From: an uncultured Oscillospiraceae bacterium
GTDB taxonomy: Bacteria; Bacillota; Clostridia; Oscillospirales; Oscillospiraceae
Assembly (NCBI GenBank): GCA_934593275.1
Contig: CAKTQE010000013.1
Span: forward strand, 1 to 46,719
DNA: 46,719 nt
Direction of reading: 5' to 3'
Positions 1 through 7,117 of the stretch are shown here, in pieces (the stretch's first letter is position 1; the number at the start of each line of letters is the position of its first letter). Position numbers and translations under genes: made by a program. The notes below the pieces were generated by a model that saw only the letters and a list, made by a program, of their open reading frames with translations, did no database searches and was not told the origin of the DNA.

Positions 1-60
1 TTTACTACGGACGATGCTAGAACCGGTCTTAAACATCTTTATCCAATAGTAAATTTTTAA

Positions 61-160
61 GTGGTATGTGCTACTACATGCCCGTATGGGGTGGTATCGT
101 TCAACCAAACGGGTTATATTTGCCACGTGGCGGGTTTTGGGGATGGTATTTTATGGAGAA
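61..160. repeat. Edge of a mosaic intergenic repeat island
   Basis: The stretch with GGTTATATTTGCCACGTGGC (113-132) matches units seen again near 13450, 34040 and 45240, where the same GGTT-ATATT-TGC-ACGTGGCGGG string follows a partly conserved TGGTA-CA-TTCAACC tract. It has no credible coding content. Positions 1-60 are AT-rich and hold nothing I recognise. Confidence 0.6.
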
Positions 161-180
161 ACATCGCAAAAACGATTAAC

Positions 181-228
181 TGTCAACTGTCCACTGTCCA
201 CTGTCAACTAATAAAAAGAATTGTCAAT
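181..228. repeat. 7-bp tandem repeat, TGTCAAC/TGTCCAC type
   Basis: Four exact heptads run from 181 to 208 (TGTCAAC, TGTCCAC, TGTCCAC, TGTCAAC), followed by a lone TGTCAAT at 222-228. The same heptad family recurs at 16830, 27521-27608 and 45389-45448. It sits just upstream of the rsmA ribosome-binding site. Confidence 0.85.
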
Positions 229-253
229 TCTCTCTTATGTACAAGGAGTATTT

Positions 254-1126
254 ATGGTAAACGTCTGTGATATTCAAATTATGAAGCCGCTGCTGGCGGA
301 ACATGGGTTTCGGTTTTCCAAGGCCAAGGGGCAGAATTTTCTGATCGCCCCCTGGGTGCCGGCCTCTATTGCTCAGGAGGCGGGGGTGGATGAAACCGCC
401 GGGGTGCTGGAAATCGGGCCGGGTATTGGGCCGCTGACCCAGCAGCTTTGTCTGCGGGCGGGGAAGGTCTGCGCCGTGGAGGTGGATACCCGGTTGCAGC
501 CCATTTTGAAAGAGACTTTGGCTCCCTTTTCCAATGTGGAGATCCTCTGGGGGGATGTGCTGAAGCTGGACATTCCGGCTCTGGTGGCAGAAAAATTCCC
601 AGGGCTGCGGCCCATGGCCTGTGCCAATCTGCCCTACTACATCACCACCCCCATTCTCTCTGCCCTTTTGGAGGCAGAATGCTTTGAATCCGTCACGGTC
701 ATGGTGCAAAAAGAGGTGGCCCAGCGGATCGCCGCCGCCCCTGGGACGGAAGATTACGGGGCGTTTTCCGTATTCTGCCAGTATTATACCCAGCCGGAAT
801 TGCTTTTTGACGTTCCCCCCAATTGCTTCCTGCCCCAGCCCAAGGTGACTTCTGCGGTGATTCAGCTGCGGCGGCGGGAAGAAAAGCCCTGGGATATTCA
901 CGATACGGCCATTTTCTTCCGGGCGGTGCGTTCCAGCTTTGCCATGCGCCGGAAAAAGCTGTCCAACGGTCTGGCTTCCGGCTTCCCGGAGTTGGGCAAG
1001 GCCGGGGCAGAGGAAATTCTGGCCAGCTGCGGACTCCCCGAAAACGTCCGGGGGGAGACCCTGGGCATTGCCGAGTTTGCCAGGATTGCCAACGCCATTG
1101 CGGACAGAAAGAGAGAAAGCAAATGA
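254..1126 (+). CDS. rsmA: 16S rRNA (adenine(1518)-N6/adenine(1519)-N6)-dimethyltransferase RsmA
   Basis: Dimethylates two adjacent adenines in the 3'-terminal helix of 16S rRNA using S-adenosylmethionine (KsgA family). The 290-residue product is the usual family length. Visible motifs are GQNFL (residues 26-30), the SAM-binding VLEIGPGIG (51-59), acidic EVD at 76-78, and the catalytic NLPYY (125-129), the NxPY signature of N6-adenine rRNA methylases. The start at 254 is chosen because AAGGAG lies at 243-248, 5 bases upstream; the frame stays open to 221 but without a ribosome site. The last codon overlaps the next gene by ATGA, so translation is probably coupled. Neighbours are an HAD phosphatase and a VOC protein, a loose housekeeping group. 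Confidence 0.95.
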   Translation: MVNVCDIQIMKPLLAEHGFRFSKAKGQNFLIAPWVPASIAQEAGVDETAGVLEIGPGIGPLTQQLCLRAGKVCAVEVDTRLQPILKETLAPFSNVEILWGDVLKLDIPALVAEKFPGLRPMACANLPYYITTPILSALLEAECFESVTVMVQKEVAQRIAAAPGTEDYGAFSVFCQYYTQPELLFDVPPNCFLPQPKVTSAVIQLRRREEKPWDIHDTAIFFRAVRSSFAMRRKKLSNGLASGFPELGKAGAEEILASCGLPENVRGETLGIAEFARIANAIADRKRESK

Positions 1127-1827
1127 TCGAGATTTTATTCCTGGATTTGGACGACACCATTCTGGATTTTCACAAGGCCGAGCGGCTGGCCATTGCCAAG
1201 ACCCTTACCGCCTTTGATTTGGAGCCTACCGAGGAGATCCTCAACCGTTACCACGACATCAATCTGATGCACTGGCAGATGTTGGAACGGGGAGAGCTGA
1301 CCCGGCCCCAGGTACTTACCGGGCGGTTCCGGATGCTCTTTGAGGAGCTGGGCCGTCAGGTGGATGCCCAGGCCGTGGCCCAGGTCTATGAGAAGAATTT
1401 GGGCATTGGCCACTATTTTCTCCCCGGTGCCCTGGAAGCGGTGCAAACCCTGCAACAGGACTACCGGCTCTTTCTGGCCAGCAACGGCACCGCCACGGTG
1501 CAGCACAGTAGGCTCACCAGTGCCGGACTATACCCCTATTTTGAAAAGGTTTTTGTCTCCCAGGAGTTGGGCTACAACAAGCCTGCCAAGGCGTTTTTTG
1601 ATGCCTGCGCCGCCCAAATTCCTGGGTTTGCCCCGGGAAAGGCCATGATGGTCGGTGACAGCCTGTCCTCTGACATTTTAGGGGGCATCAACGCGGGACT
1701 TCCCACCTGCTGGGTAAACCCCCACCACAAGCCCCACCCGGAGAACATCACCCCGGACTACCAGATTGAAGCCCTCTCCCAGCTGCCGGAACTGCTGAAA
1801 AAAATCAACCGGGAGGAGACTTTATGA
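1123..1827 (+). CDS. HAD-IA family hydrolase, YjjG/YfnB noncanonical pyrimidine nucleotidase type
   Basis: Predicted 234-residue cytosolic phosphatase. The HAD motifs are all present: nucleophile motif DLDDT (residues 8-12, Asp8 nucleophile and Asp10 acid/base), motif II SNGT, the motif III lysine in GYNKPAKAFF, and motif IV GDSLSSD. The DLDDTILDF start and the GYNKP motif are typical of the YjjG/YfnB group, whose studied members dephosphorylate pyrimidine nucleotides; substrate here is inferred from that likeness. The start ATG overlaps the rsmA stop (ATGA), and the stop overlaps the following VOC gene in the same manner. An upstream open extension of about 100 codons lies inside rsmA in another frame and is not coding. 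Confidence 0.88.
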   Translation: MIEILFLDLDDTILDFHKAERLAIAKTLTAFDLEPTEEILNRYHDINLMHWQMLERGELTRPQVLTGRFRMLFEELGRQVDAQAVAQVYEKNLGIGHYFLPGALEAVQTLQQDYRLFLASNGTATVQHSRLTSAGLYPYFEKVFVSQELGYNKPAKAFFDACAAQIPGFAPGKAMMVGDSLSSDILGGINAGLPTCWVNPHHKPHPENITPDYQIEALSQLPELLKKINREETL

Positions 1828-2153
1828 TCGAGCTTTGCCCCATCCATCATGTGGCCATTGAGGTTCAGGATATGGACACTGCCCTGGCCTTTTTTCAGAA
1901 TGTATTCGGCATGACCGTGACCCGAATCGCCGGGCCAAAGGATGCCCCGGACAATGTGTGGCTGGACGGCGGCGTTCAGCTGTGCCGGGTAGACCACCAG
2001 AAAGCCGACTGCGGCAGAGTCAACCACCTGTCGTTCCACTGCACGGATTTAGAGGGTGTGCTTGCCCGTGCCGCCCAATACGGTGCCCAGCCCATCCCCG
2101 GCAAGGCCCGCCACTGGTTCTCTGCCCTGGGCATTCCCTTTGAAATGAAATAA
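1824..2153 (+). CDS. VOC-fold (glyoxalase/bleomycin resistance/dioxygenase superfamily) protein
   Basis: A 109-residue single VOC module. It begins with the usual first strand and metal ligand pattern (IHHVAIEVQDMDTALAFF), has NHLSFHC for a second metal-ligand histidine, and ends with a short VOC tail (GIPFEMK). Small VOC proteins dimerise to make two metal sites; substrates range from methylglyoxal adducts to antibiotics, so the substrate cannot be named. Coupled by ATGA overlap to the HAD gene and followed at once by an intrinsic terminator, so it is the last gene of the rsmA operon. Confidence 0.85.
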   Translation: MIELCPIHHVAIEVQDMDTALAFFQNVFGMTVTRIAGPKDAPDNVWLDGGVQLCRVDHQKADCGRVNHLSFHCTDLEGVLARAAQYGAQPIPGKARHWFSALGIPFEMK

Positions 2154-2195
2154 GCAGCATCCCAGGCCTTTTCGGGCCTGGGATGCTGCTTTTTA
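2154..2195. terminator. Bidirectional intrinsic terminator
   Basis: Perfect inverted repeat GCAGCATCCCAGGCC / GGCCTGGGATGCTGC with a TTTTC loop directly after the VOC stop codon, followed by TTTTTA on plus and TTATTT on minus. It ends both the rsmA operon and the convergent MBL gene. Confidence 0.92.
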
Positions 2196-2990
2196 CAGTT
2201 CGATTGCCTCCATGTCCTCCGGGACAAAGACACGGCCAGAGTAGACGGTTTTGGCCTCCCGGGTCATGCGCTCTTTCCGGTCCGGGCCGTAGTCCTCGGT
2301 GTGGTAGAGAACCAGGTTGTTTACTTGCAGCCGGTTTGCCAGCTCCGCCGCATCCAGGCTGGTCACATGGCTGCGGGCGTAGGGCTGGTAACGTTCCCGG
2401 TCCTCATACAGGCAGTAGGCCTCGCTGAAAAGCCACTTGGCCCCCTGGGCGTAGCCCTCGGTGGATTCTTTCACCGGCTCGTCTCCGGCAAAGCACACCT
2501 GGCCCCCCTGGGGCAAATCCAGCTGGAAGCCGAACTGTTTCATTTTTTTGGAGCCGATGTCAAAAGCCTGGATGGAAAAGCCTGCCAAGTCCAGTTTTTC
2601 CCCGTCGGTGACTTCCCGAAAGCGGATTTGACCGTCAAAATACTTGGTCAGCTTCTTTCCCAGGATCATCTCGCAGATGGCCCGAACCTGGGACAGGGTC
2701 TCCCGGCAGCCTGCCACGGTAAAGGTGCCGGTATAGCCCTGCTCCGCCATGGCCGTGGCCACCGCCCGGATGACCCAGGGGGTTCCCAAAATGTGGTCGG
2801 AATGGCTGTGGGTCACAAACATGGCCCCAATGGCAGTGACAGGGACCCCCAGCTTGTGCAGCCGCACCAGAATTTCATTTCCCCCGCCGGCATCCACCAG
2901 CAGTTTCCGGTCCCCCTCCTCCAACAGGAAGCAGGTATTGTACCGTTCCAACACCAGCGCACAGCCGGTGCCTAAAAATGTTGCTTTCAT
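2193..2990 (-). CDS. MBL-fold metallohydrolase, ribonuclease Z-like
   Basis: 265 residues with the zinc-binding HSHSDH motif (61-66), a following Asp in CFAGDEPV, and a C-terminal His in LVLYHTED, the order seen in the RNase Z/arylsulfatase branch of the metallo-beta-lactamase fold. The N-terminal FLGTGCA also fits RNase Z-like enzymes (family FLGTG motif). It lacks an obvious exosite insertion, so tRNA 3'-end processing is only one possibility; many stand-alone relatives have unknown substrates. Monocistronic: upstream is a repeat island, downstream the shared terminator. Start at 2990 is preceded by AAGGAGAA. Confidence 0.85.
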   Translation of the reverse strand: MKATFLGTGCALVLERYNTCFLLEEGDRKLLVDAGGGNEILVRLHKLGVPVTAIGAMFVTHSHSDHILGTPWVIRAVATAMAEQGYTGTFTVAGCRETLSQVRAICEMILGKKLTKYFDGQIRFREVTDGEKLDLAGFSIQAFDIGSKKMKQFGFQLDLPQGGQVCFAGDEPVKESTEGYAQGAKWLFSEAYCLYEDRERYQPYARSHVTSLDAAELANRLQVNNLVLYHTEDYGPDRKERMTREAKTVYSGRVFVPEDMEAIEL

Positions 2991-3019
2991 GGTATTCTCC
3001 TTTGCAGATGCGAAATTGT

Positions 3020-3420
3020 CCCCGGCAGCAGATTACCGCCGCTACAGTCGCTTCGTCCAACGGTACATGCAAATGTAGCGGCGATGATTCATCGCCATCC
3101 AGCCCCGGCGAGGGGCTGGCTCCGTAACGAATACAACTTGTTAGGTTGATTGGTATTACCCACCGACATGTCATTCCGAGCGAACGCAGTGAGTCGAGGA
3201 ATCTTCCCAAGTGGCCTGTTTTATCTTGTGGTGGTTCATTATCTAACGTGGTGGATTCCTCCACTCCGCTGACGCTACGGTCGGAATGACATAGTGGGGG
3301 GACGTGGCTGGTTTTTTATCGAGAACGGTTCCGTCCTTTCAGGTGCGGGCGGCAGATTGCCGCCGCTACACTGGATTCGTCCATTGTGGTACCGTTTTAG
3401 TGATACGGCTCCGGTACTTC
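3020..3420. repeat. Mosaic intergenic repeat island
   Basis: No gene between the MBL and pncB genes. Recognisable modules: GCAGATTACCGCCGCTACAG (3029-3048), a block TGTAGCGGCGATGATTCATC (3075-3094) running into AGCCCCGGCGAGGGGCTGGC (3101-3120), a ~122-bp hairpin element (3170-3290, listed separately), then CGGCAGATTGCCGCCGCTAC (3350-3369). Every module recurs in the islands at 33335-34085 and 44670-45290, in different orders. Confidence 0.85.
3170..3290. repeat. ~122-bp long-hairpin repeat, copy 1
   Basis: Left arm starts GTCATTCCGAGCGAACGC and runs to GAGGAATC; right arm runs from GGATTCCTCC to GGTCGGAATGAC, an imperfect inverted copy of about 35 bases. The centre holds AAGTGGCCTGTTTTATCTTG and a TAACGTGGT tract. 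Three further copies lie at 13499-13620, 33535-33658 and 45001-45122. Confidence 0.88.
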
Positions 3421-3421
3421 A

Positions 3422-4636
3422 TTACCGGCACTGACCTTGTTCGTTTTTCTCCCGGTCCAGGCGGAAATCTACGGAGCGTTTCAGGTAGGACAGGTATTCG
3501 TCATCCTGGCACATCTCCTTGCCGGGGGCATCGGACAGCTTGGCCACCGGGCGGCCATTGACGTATTGAAGCTTGATGACGATGTTCAAAGCTTCCTCGC
3601 AGGTGTCGTTGGTGACGAAGGTGCCAATGCCGAAAGAGACCTTGGTGCGGTCCTTAAAGTAGTCGTAGAGCTTCTGGGCGTGGTCAAAATCCAGGCTGTC
3701 GCTGAAGAGCAGCACCTTGCCCTTGGGGTCGGCACCGTATTTCTGGAAATGGCGGATCATTTTTTCGCCCCATTCGTAGGGGTCGCCGCTGTCGTGGCGG
3801 ACGCCGGTGTAGTTGTTGACCATGGAGCGGTCAAAATCGTACAAAAACAGGTCTGTGGTGATGGTATCCGTCAGGGCGGTGCCGTTGTCGCCCCGGTATT
3901 CGTCATACCAGTCGGCCATGGCGTAGTGGTTGGTGTAGGCCAGGGGGATGGAGTCAATGCCCTGGTACATCTGGACGAACTCATGGGCATAGGTGCCGAT
4001 GGGGGTCAAATCATACTTCATGGCCAGGTACACGTTGGAGGTACCGGCGCAGTTGGTGGTCTCCTGGGACAGCCGCCGCACCACCTCGTCCTGCCACTGC
4101 CGGGAGAGCCGCCGGCGGCAGCCGAACTCCGCAAAGCGGAAAGTGTATTTTCCGGAGTTAAAATCCTTGATTTTCTGCTCCAACCGCTGCCGGGCGGACT
4201 CTTCCAGCTGGGCATAGTCATAGTGCATTCTGAAATAGACCTCGTTGACGATTTCCAGCAGGTAGATTTCAAACTGCATGGCACTGAACATGGGGCCTTT
4301 CACCGTCAGGATCAGTTCGCCCCGGTCACTCAGCCCTGTGTGAACATACTCCCGGATGGGGTGCCACAGCCGCAGGAATTCCACATAGTCGTCTTTGATA
4401 AAGCGGATGGAGCGGAGGTAGTTCAGCTCCTCCCGGGTGAAGCGCAGACCGCAGAGATAGTCAATCTGGGCGTTGATCTCCTCCAGCATTTCCGGGGTAA
4501 AGACCGTGTGTTCATTCCGGCACTTAAAGTAGTATTCCCCGTTTAAGTCTGTGTGCTTGTGAAAAATCACCTGGTCCATGTTGAATTTGTATAGGTCCGT
4601 ATCCAGTAGAGAAATTACAATGGGTTCCAGCTTCAT
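3422..4636 (-). CDS. pncB: Nicotinate phosphoribosyltransferase
   Basis: Converts nicotinate and PRPP to nicotinate mononucleotide, with ATP hydrolysis, in the Preiss-Handler NAD salvage pathway. 404 residues, the size of the PncB class. The N-terminal DTDLYKFNM, GTYAHEF (214-220, with the family's phosphorylated His at 218), TDTITTD (256-262), RHDSGDP (280-286) and GIGTFVTND are all present. It follows an NMN adenylyltransferase-like gene by 13 bases on the same strand, so the two form a small NAD-salvage operon driven by the promoter at 5225-5253. Start at 4636 has AAGGAAG upstream. No terminator is clear downstream; a repeat island follows. Confidence 0.94.
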   Translation of the reverse strand: MKLEPIVISLLDTDLYKFNMDQVIFHKHTDLNGEYYFKCRNEHTVFTPEMLEEINAQIDYLCGLRFTREELNYLRSIRFIKDDYVEFLRLWHPIREYVHTGLSDRGELILTVKGPMFSAMQFEIYLLEIVNEVYFRMHYDYAQLEESARQRLEQKIKDFNSGKYTFRFAEFGCRRRLSRQWQDEVVRRLSQETTNCAGTSNVYLAMKYDLTPIGTYAHEFVQMYQGIDSIPLAYTNHYAMADWYDEYRGDNGTALTDTITTDLFLYDFDRSMVNNYTGVRHDSGDPYEWGEKMIRHFQKYGADPKGKVLLFSDSLDFDHAQKLYDYFKDRTKVSFGIGTFVTNDTCEEALNIVIKLQYVNGRPVAKLSDAPGKEMCQDDEYLSYLKRSVDFRLDREKNEQGQCR

Positions 4637-4649
4637 ATGGCCACTTCCT

Positions 4650-5201
4650 TTATATACTTTGGGTCTCCCGTCTGTCTTCGGATTCCAGCACCAAGGCCCG
4701 GAGTCTTGGGTAGAACGGATGGAGTTTCTTGTTTACATAACATTCCCACTGCTGCCGGTCATCGGCCAGCAGAAATGTGCGCATCTGGGAGGCGGAGATT
4801 TCAATGGTCTTGGGGATGTAGAGTTCTGCCACCCGGACCCCCTGGACGCTGTCAAACCAGTCCAGCCGCCGGGTCTCCTTACCGGAAATCAGCAGCTCCG
4901 GCATCTGGCCAAACTGCTTTTCCACGTTTTCCAGCACATAGTCCCCCCAGGCTCCTACGTTGCCCACGCCGATGTCCGGCAGGGGATAAATTTCCACCCG
5001 GTCCCCAAAAAGGGCTTCCAGCATTTCCCGGCGCAGTTCAAAGGGAAAGGGATTTTTCTGGGTGCCGGACTCCTGAGAGGAGCCTACAAAAATACCCACC
5101 TTCCGGCACAGGGCCAGGGCGGTTTCGATCATCTGCTCATGGCCGGAATGGAGGGTCTGAAACCGGCCTACCAAAATGCCCAGAGAAAAAGGCTTTTCCA
5201 T
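4650..5201 (-). CDS. Nicotinamide-nucleotide adenylyltransferase-like protein (NadR/NadM type)
   Basis: 183 residues with the nucleotidyltransferase signature GRFQTLHSGH (12-21), the GRFQPxHxGH pattern of NMN adenylyltransferases, and ISASQMR near residue 145, matching the ISxTxxR motif that holds the ATP phosphates. Expected to adenylylate NMN or NaMN to NAD or its acid form, which fits the adjacent pncB. It lacks the kinase domain of full NadR. The ATG at 5201 is preferred: GAGGTGA lies 4-10 bases upstream, whereas the TTG at 5216 has no ribosome site. It could instead be a Clostridia-specific cytidylyltransferase-like paralogue; the NMN role is moderately supported. Confidence 0.82.
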   Translation of the reverse strand: MEKPFSLGILVGRFQTLHSGHEQMIETALALCRKVGIFVGSSQESGTQKNPFPFELRREMLEALFGDRVEIYPLPDIGVGNVGAWGDYVLENVEKQFGQMPELLISGKETRRLDWFDSVQGVRVAELYIPKTIEISASQMRTFLLADDRQQWECYVNKKLHPFYPRLRALVLESEDRRETQSI

Positions 5202-5224
5202 ACGCTCACCTCGCAACTGCCTCT

Positions 5225-5253
5225 ATTCTACCAAACCCTGGGGCCTACGTCAA
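5225..5253 (-). promoter_or_regulatory. Promoter of the NAD-salvage pair
   Basis: On the minus strand TTGACG (5253-5248), a 17-base spacer and TAGAAT (5230-5225), ending 23 bases before the adenylyltransferase ATG. Confidence 0.75.
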
Positions 5254-5290
5254 ATAAAATCCCGGAAATCTGTACTTTTTTCCGGGGTTG

Positions 5291-5299
5291 TGGTATAAT
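5291..5299 (+). promoter_or_regulatory. Extended -10 promoter of the HTH gene
   Basis: TGGTATAAT, an extended -10 element 25 bases upstream of the ATG at 5325; the matching -35 position (TGTACT, 5271-5276) is weak. It diverges from the NAD-salvage promoter. Confidence 0.6.
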
Positions 5300-5324
5300 G
5301 CTCCAAAAGAAAGGGGGAAGCTCC

Positions 5325-5843
5325 ATGGGACGAGCCTCTAAAAAGGAACACAAAAACCGATTTCAGCTGATCCGGGAGGAATTTGGTCTGTCCAGGGAAC
5401 GGGCATCCGAACTGCTGGAAACCCTCAGTCCGGAACGCATTGAGAAAATCGAAAGCGAAAAATGCGCGCCCTACCCGGAAGAGGTGCTGACCATGGCCCA
5501 GAAATACAAAAAGCCTGGGCTGTGCAACTACTATTGCTCCAACCTCTGCCCCATTGGCCGGGAATACGTGCCGGAAATCCAAATCAAAGAGCTTTCCGCC
5601 ATCGTGCTGGAAATGCTGGCCTCCCTGAATGCCGTCAACAAAAAGCAGGAGCGGCTGATTGAAATCACCGCCGACGGAAAAATCGACAACGGGGAATTGG
5701 AGGATTTTATCGACATCCAGGACCAGCTGGAGCGCATCTCCGTCACCGTGGAGACCTTGCAGCTGTGGTCCGAAAAAATGCTCCTCAGCGGAGCCATCGA
5801 CCTGGAAGCCTACCGGGTCAAAAAAGAGCAGCGCAGAGGATAA
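5325..5843 (+). CDS. Helix-turn-helix (XRE-like) domain protein with C-terminal helical region
   Basis: 172 residues. The N-terminal part (about 11-65) is an HTH-like unit (FQLIREEFGLSRERASELLE, then LSPERIEKIESEKCAPYPEE), resembling XRE domains. A CNYYCSNLCPIG segment follows with three closely spaced cysteines, then a long acidic helical region that may form a coiled coil (about 90-165). Families of this shape are common in gut Clostridia and unnamed; role presumably transcriptional, possibly redox- or metal-responsive through the cysteines, which is inference. Start 5325 is the first ATG after GGGGGAAG; the frame is open further upstream only because it runs through other sequence. Confidence 0.75.
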   Translation: MGRASKKEHKNRFQLIREEFGLSRERASELLETLSPERIEKIESEKCAPYPEEVLTMAQKYKKPGLCNYYCSNLCPIGREYVPEIQIKELSAIVLEMLASLNAVNKKQERLIEITADGKIDNGELEDFIDIQDQLERISVTVETLQLWSEKMLLSGAIDLEAYRVKKEQRRG

Positions 5844-5969
5844 GTGCTATTTTTCCCAAATAGCGGAAATACCCCCTGCTATTTTGCTGCTGTTTCCCTT
5901 TCCGAAAAACCCCATGTGTGATAAAGTAAGACCATCCAGAAAAGAACCCCCTGGGAAAGGAGACAGAAG

Positions 5970-6191
5970 ATGTTTGAGATTTTGACGTTGATATTGTTCG
6001 TTTGGCTGTTTGTAAAATGCCTGGGCCTGGCCTTTCGGCTGACCTGGGGTGCCGCCAAGGTGCTGGCCGGTGTTCTCATGGTGCTGGCCCTGCCGGTGCT
6101 GCTGCTGTGCCTCCTCTTCGCCGGGAGCCTGATGCTGCTGGTACCCTGCCTGATGGTGGCCGGTGCCTGGGCCTTGCTGAAAGCGTGCTGA
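5970..6191 (+). CDS. Small hydrophobic membrane protein of unknown function
   Basis: 73 residues, almost wholly apolar, with two or three membrane segments (about 2-24, 28-50 and 52-70) and few charges (Lys16, Arg23, Lys30, Lys71). AAAGGAG lies 7 bases before the ATG, and an intrinsic terminator follows the stop, so it is a real short transcription unit. No family recognised; it resembles small phage-shock or holin-like proteins only in composition. Confidence 0.7.
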   Translation: MFEILTLILFVWLFVKCLGLAFRLTWGAAKVLAGVLMVLALPVLLLCLLFAGSLMLLVPCLMVAGAWALLKAC

Positions 6192-6208
6192 CCCAAAATG
6201 AAACAAAC

Positions 6209-6243
6209 CAGCCTCCGCACACAGCGGGGGCTGGTATTTTCTC
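6209..6243 (+). terminator. Intrinsic terminator after the small membrane protein
   Basis: CCAGCCTCCGC / GCGGGGGCTGG around an ACACA loop, followed by TATTTTCT. Confidence 0.85.
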
Positions 6244-6538
6244 AGGTCTTGTCTGGGGCAGCGTATCTTGCCCAACATATTCATTATACCACCTTTGCGC
6301 TTCCTTTTCCATGCTCATTTCCTCCAATCTTTGGCCTTTATTCTTATGAAACATCCCATCTTGCAAAAAGGGAAAACTTGGAGTAAGATGAAGATACAAA
6401 AAAGGAGTGAGTCCAATGTACTAGGAAATCTCCATTCTAAGAAAGCGAGGTTAACCACAGATGGAACCCACCTACGAAGGGAAATAACCCCTGACAGTCG
6501 CAGTGATGAGGCGACAGGTCAGGGGTTATTTCTTTGTC
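6244..6538. other. Intergenic region with one terminator
   Basis: No convincing gene. A short minus-strand frame (ATG at 6318 after GGAGGAA) looks partly protein-like but runs through the terminator at 6209-6235 and the gene beyond it. At 6482-6531 there is a long inverted repeat AAATAACCCCTGAC / GTCAGGGGTTATTT with an inner GTCGC/GCGAC stem, best read as the terminator of the minus-strand cytidylate-kinase-like gene that ends at 6539. Confidence 0.6.
6482..6531 (-). terminator. Intrinsic terminator of the cytidylate-kinase-like gene
   Basis: A 14-bp outer stem plus a 5-bp inner stem, immediately after the gene's stop codon on the minus strand and ending in TTATTT. Confidence 0.8.
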
Positions 6539-7117
6539 CTAATAAAGACCTTTGATGATTTTTACGCAGTTGTCAATGCCGATGACGCCGCTGTCCAGGG
6601 CCAGGTGGTAGTTTTGGGCGTAGCCCCACTTCATGTTGGTGTAAAAGCGGTGATAGGCCGCCCGGCGTTTGTCTTTGTCCCGCAGCCGTTCTTCCGGGGA
6701 CTGGTCCCTCTGGCCGTAGACTTCCACAATGCGCTTAGCCCGGAAATCCATACTGGCGTGGATGAACACATTCAGGCAGTCCGCCTTGTCCCGGAGAATG
6801 TAGTCGGCGCAGCGGCCCACGATGACGCAGGGGCCTTTCTGGGCCAGATCCACAATGACGTTATTCTGGTGGACCCACAAAATGTCCTCGTTGGTGGGTC
6901 CAAAGACACGGTTGGAAAAGGCGGAGGACAGGAAGCCGCCGGGGGTGTATTCCCCCGCCTCTTCTACATAGTCTGGGGTGAAGCCCGTTTCTTTGGCCAT
7001 TTCCTGGATGATCTGGGCATCGTAGCAGGGAATGCCCAATTCTTCCGCCACCTTTTTCCCGATGGTCCGTCCGCCGCTGCCAAACTCCCGGCTGATGGTG
7101 ATGACTCTGTTTTTCAT
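6539..7117 (-). CDS. Cytidylate kinase-like family protein
   Basis: 192 residues of the cytidylate-kinase-2 type. It starts VITISREFGSGGRTIG, where GSGGRTIG (13-20) is the modified P-loop of this family, continues with CYDAQIIQEMAKETG and has GRCADYILRD and RDKDKRRAAYHRFYT, typical of these proteins. They are paralogues of Cmk often found in Clostridia beside transporters; the true phosphate acceptor is unknown. Its ATG overlaps the stop of the upstream MATE gene (7114-7117), so it is translationally coupled to the exporter, which hints that it acts on or protects against the same small molecule (inference). Confidence 0.88.
   Translation of the reverse strand: MKNRVITISREFGSGGRTIGKKVAEELGIPCYDAQIIQEMAKETGFTPDYVEEAGEYTPGGFLSSAFSNRVFGPTNEDILWVHQNNVIVDLAQKGPCVIVGRCADYILRDKADCLNVFIHASMDFRAKRIVEVYGQRDQSPEERLRDKDKRRAAYHRFYTNMKWGYAQNYHLALDSGVIGIDNCVKIIKGLY

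Noticed and set aside
3170..3290. Insertion sequence or MITE with defined ends
   Set aside because: The arms form a hairpin, but no consistent target-site duplication flanks the four copies and no transposase is in the window, so it is called only a repeat.
6076..6399. Small minus-strand frame with GGAGGAA before ATG 6318
   Set aside because: Runs through an intrinsic terminator and antisense into the small membrane protein gene; only its first 30 residues look protein-like.
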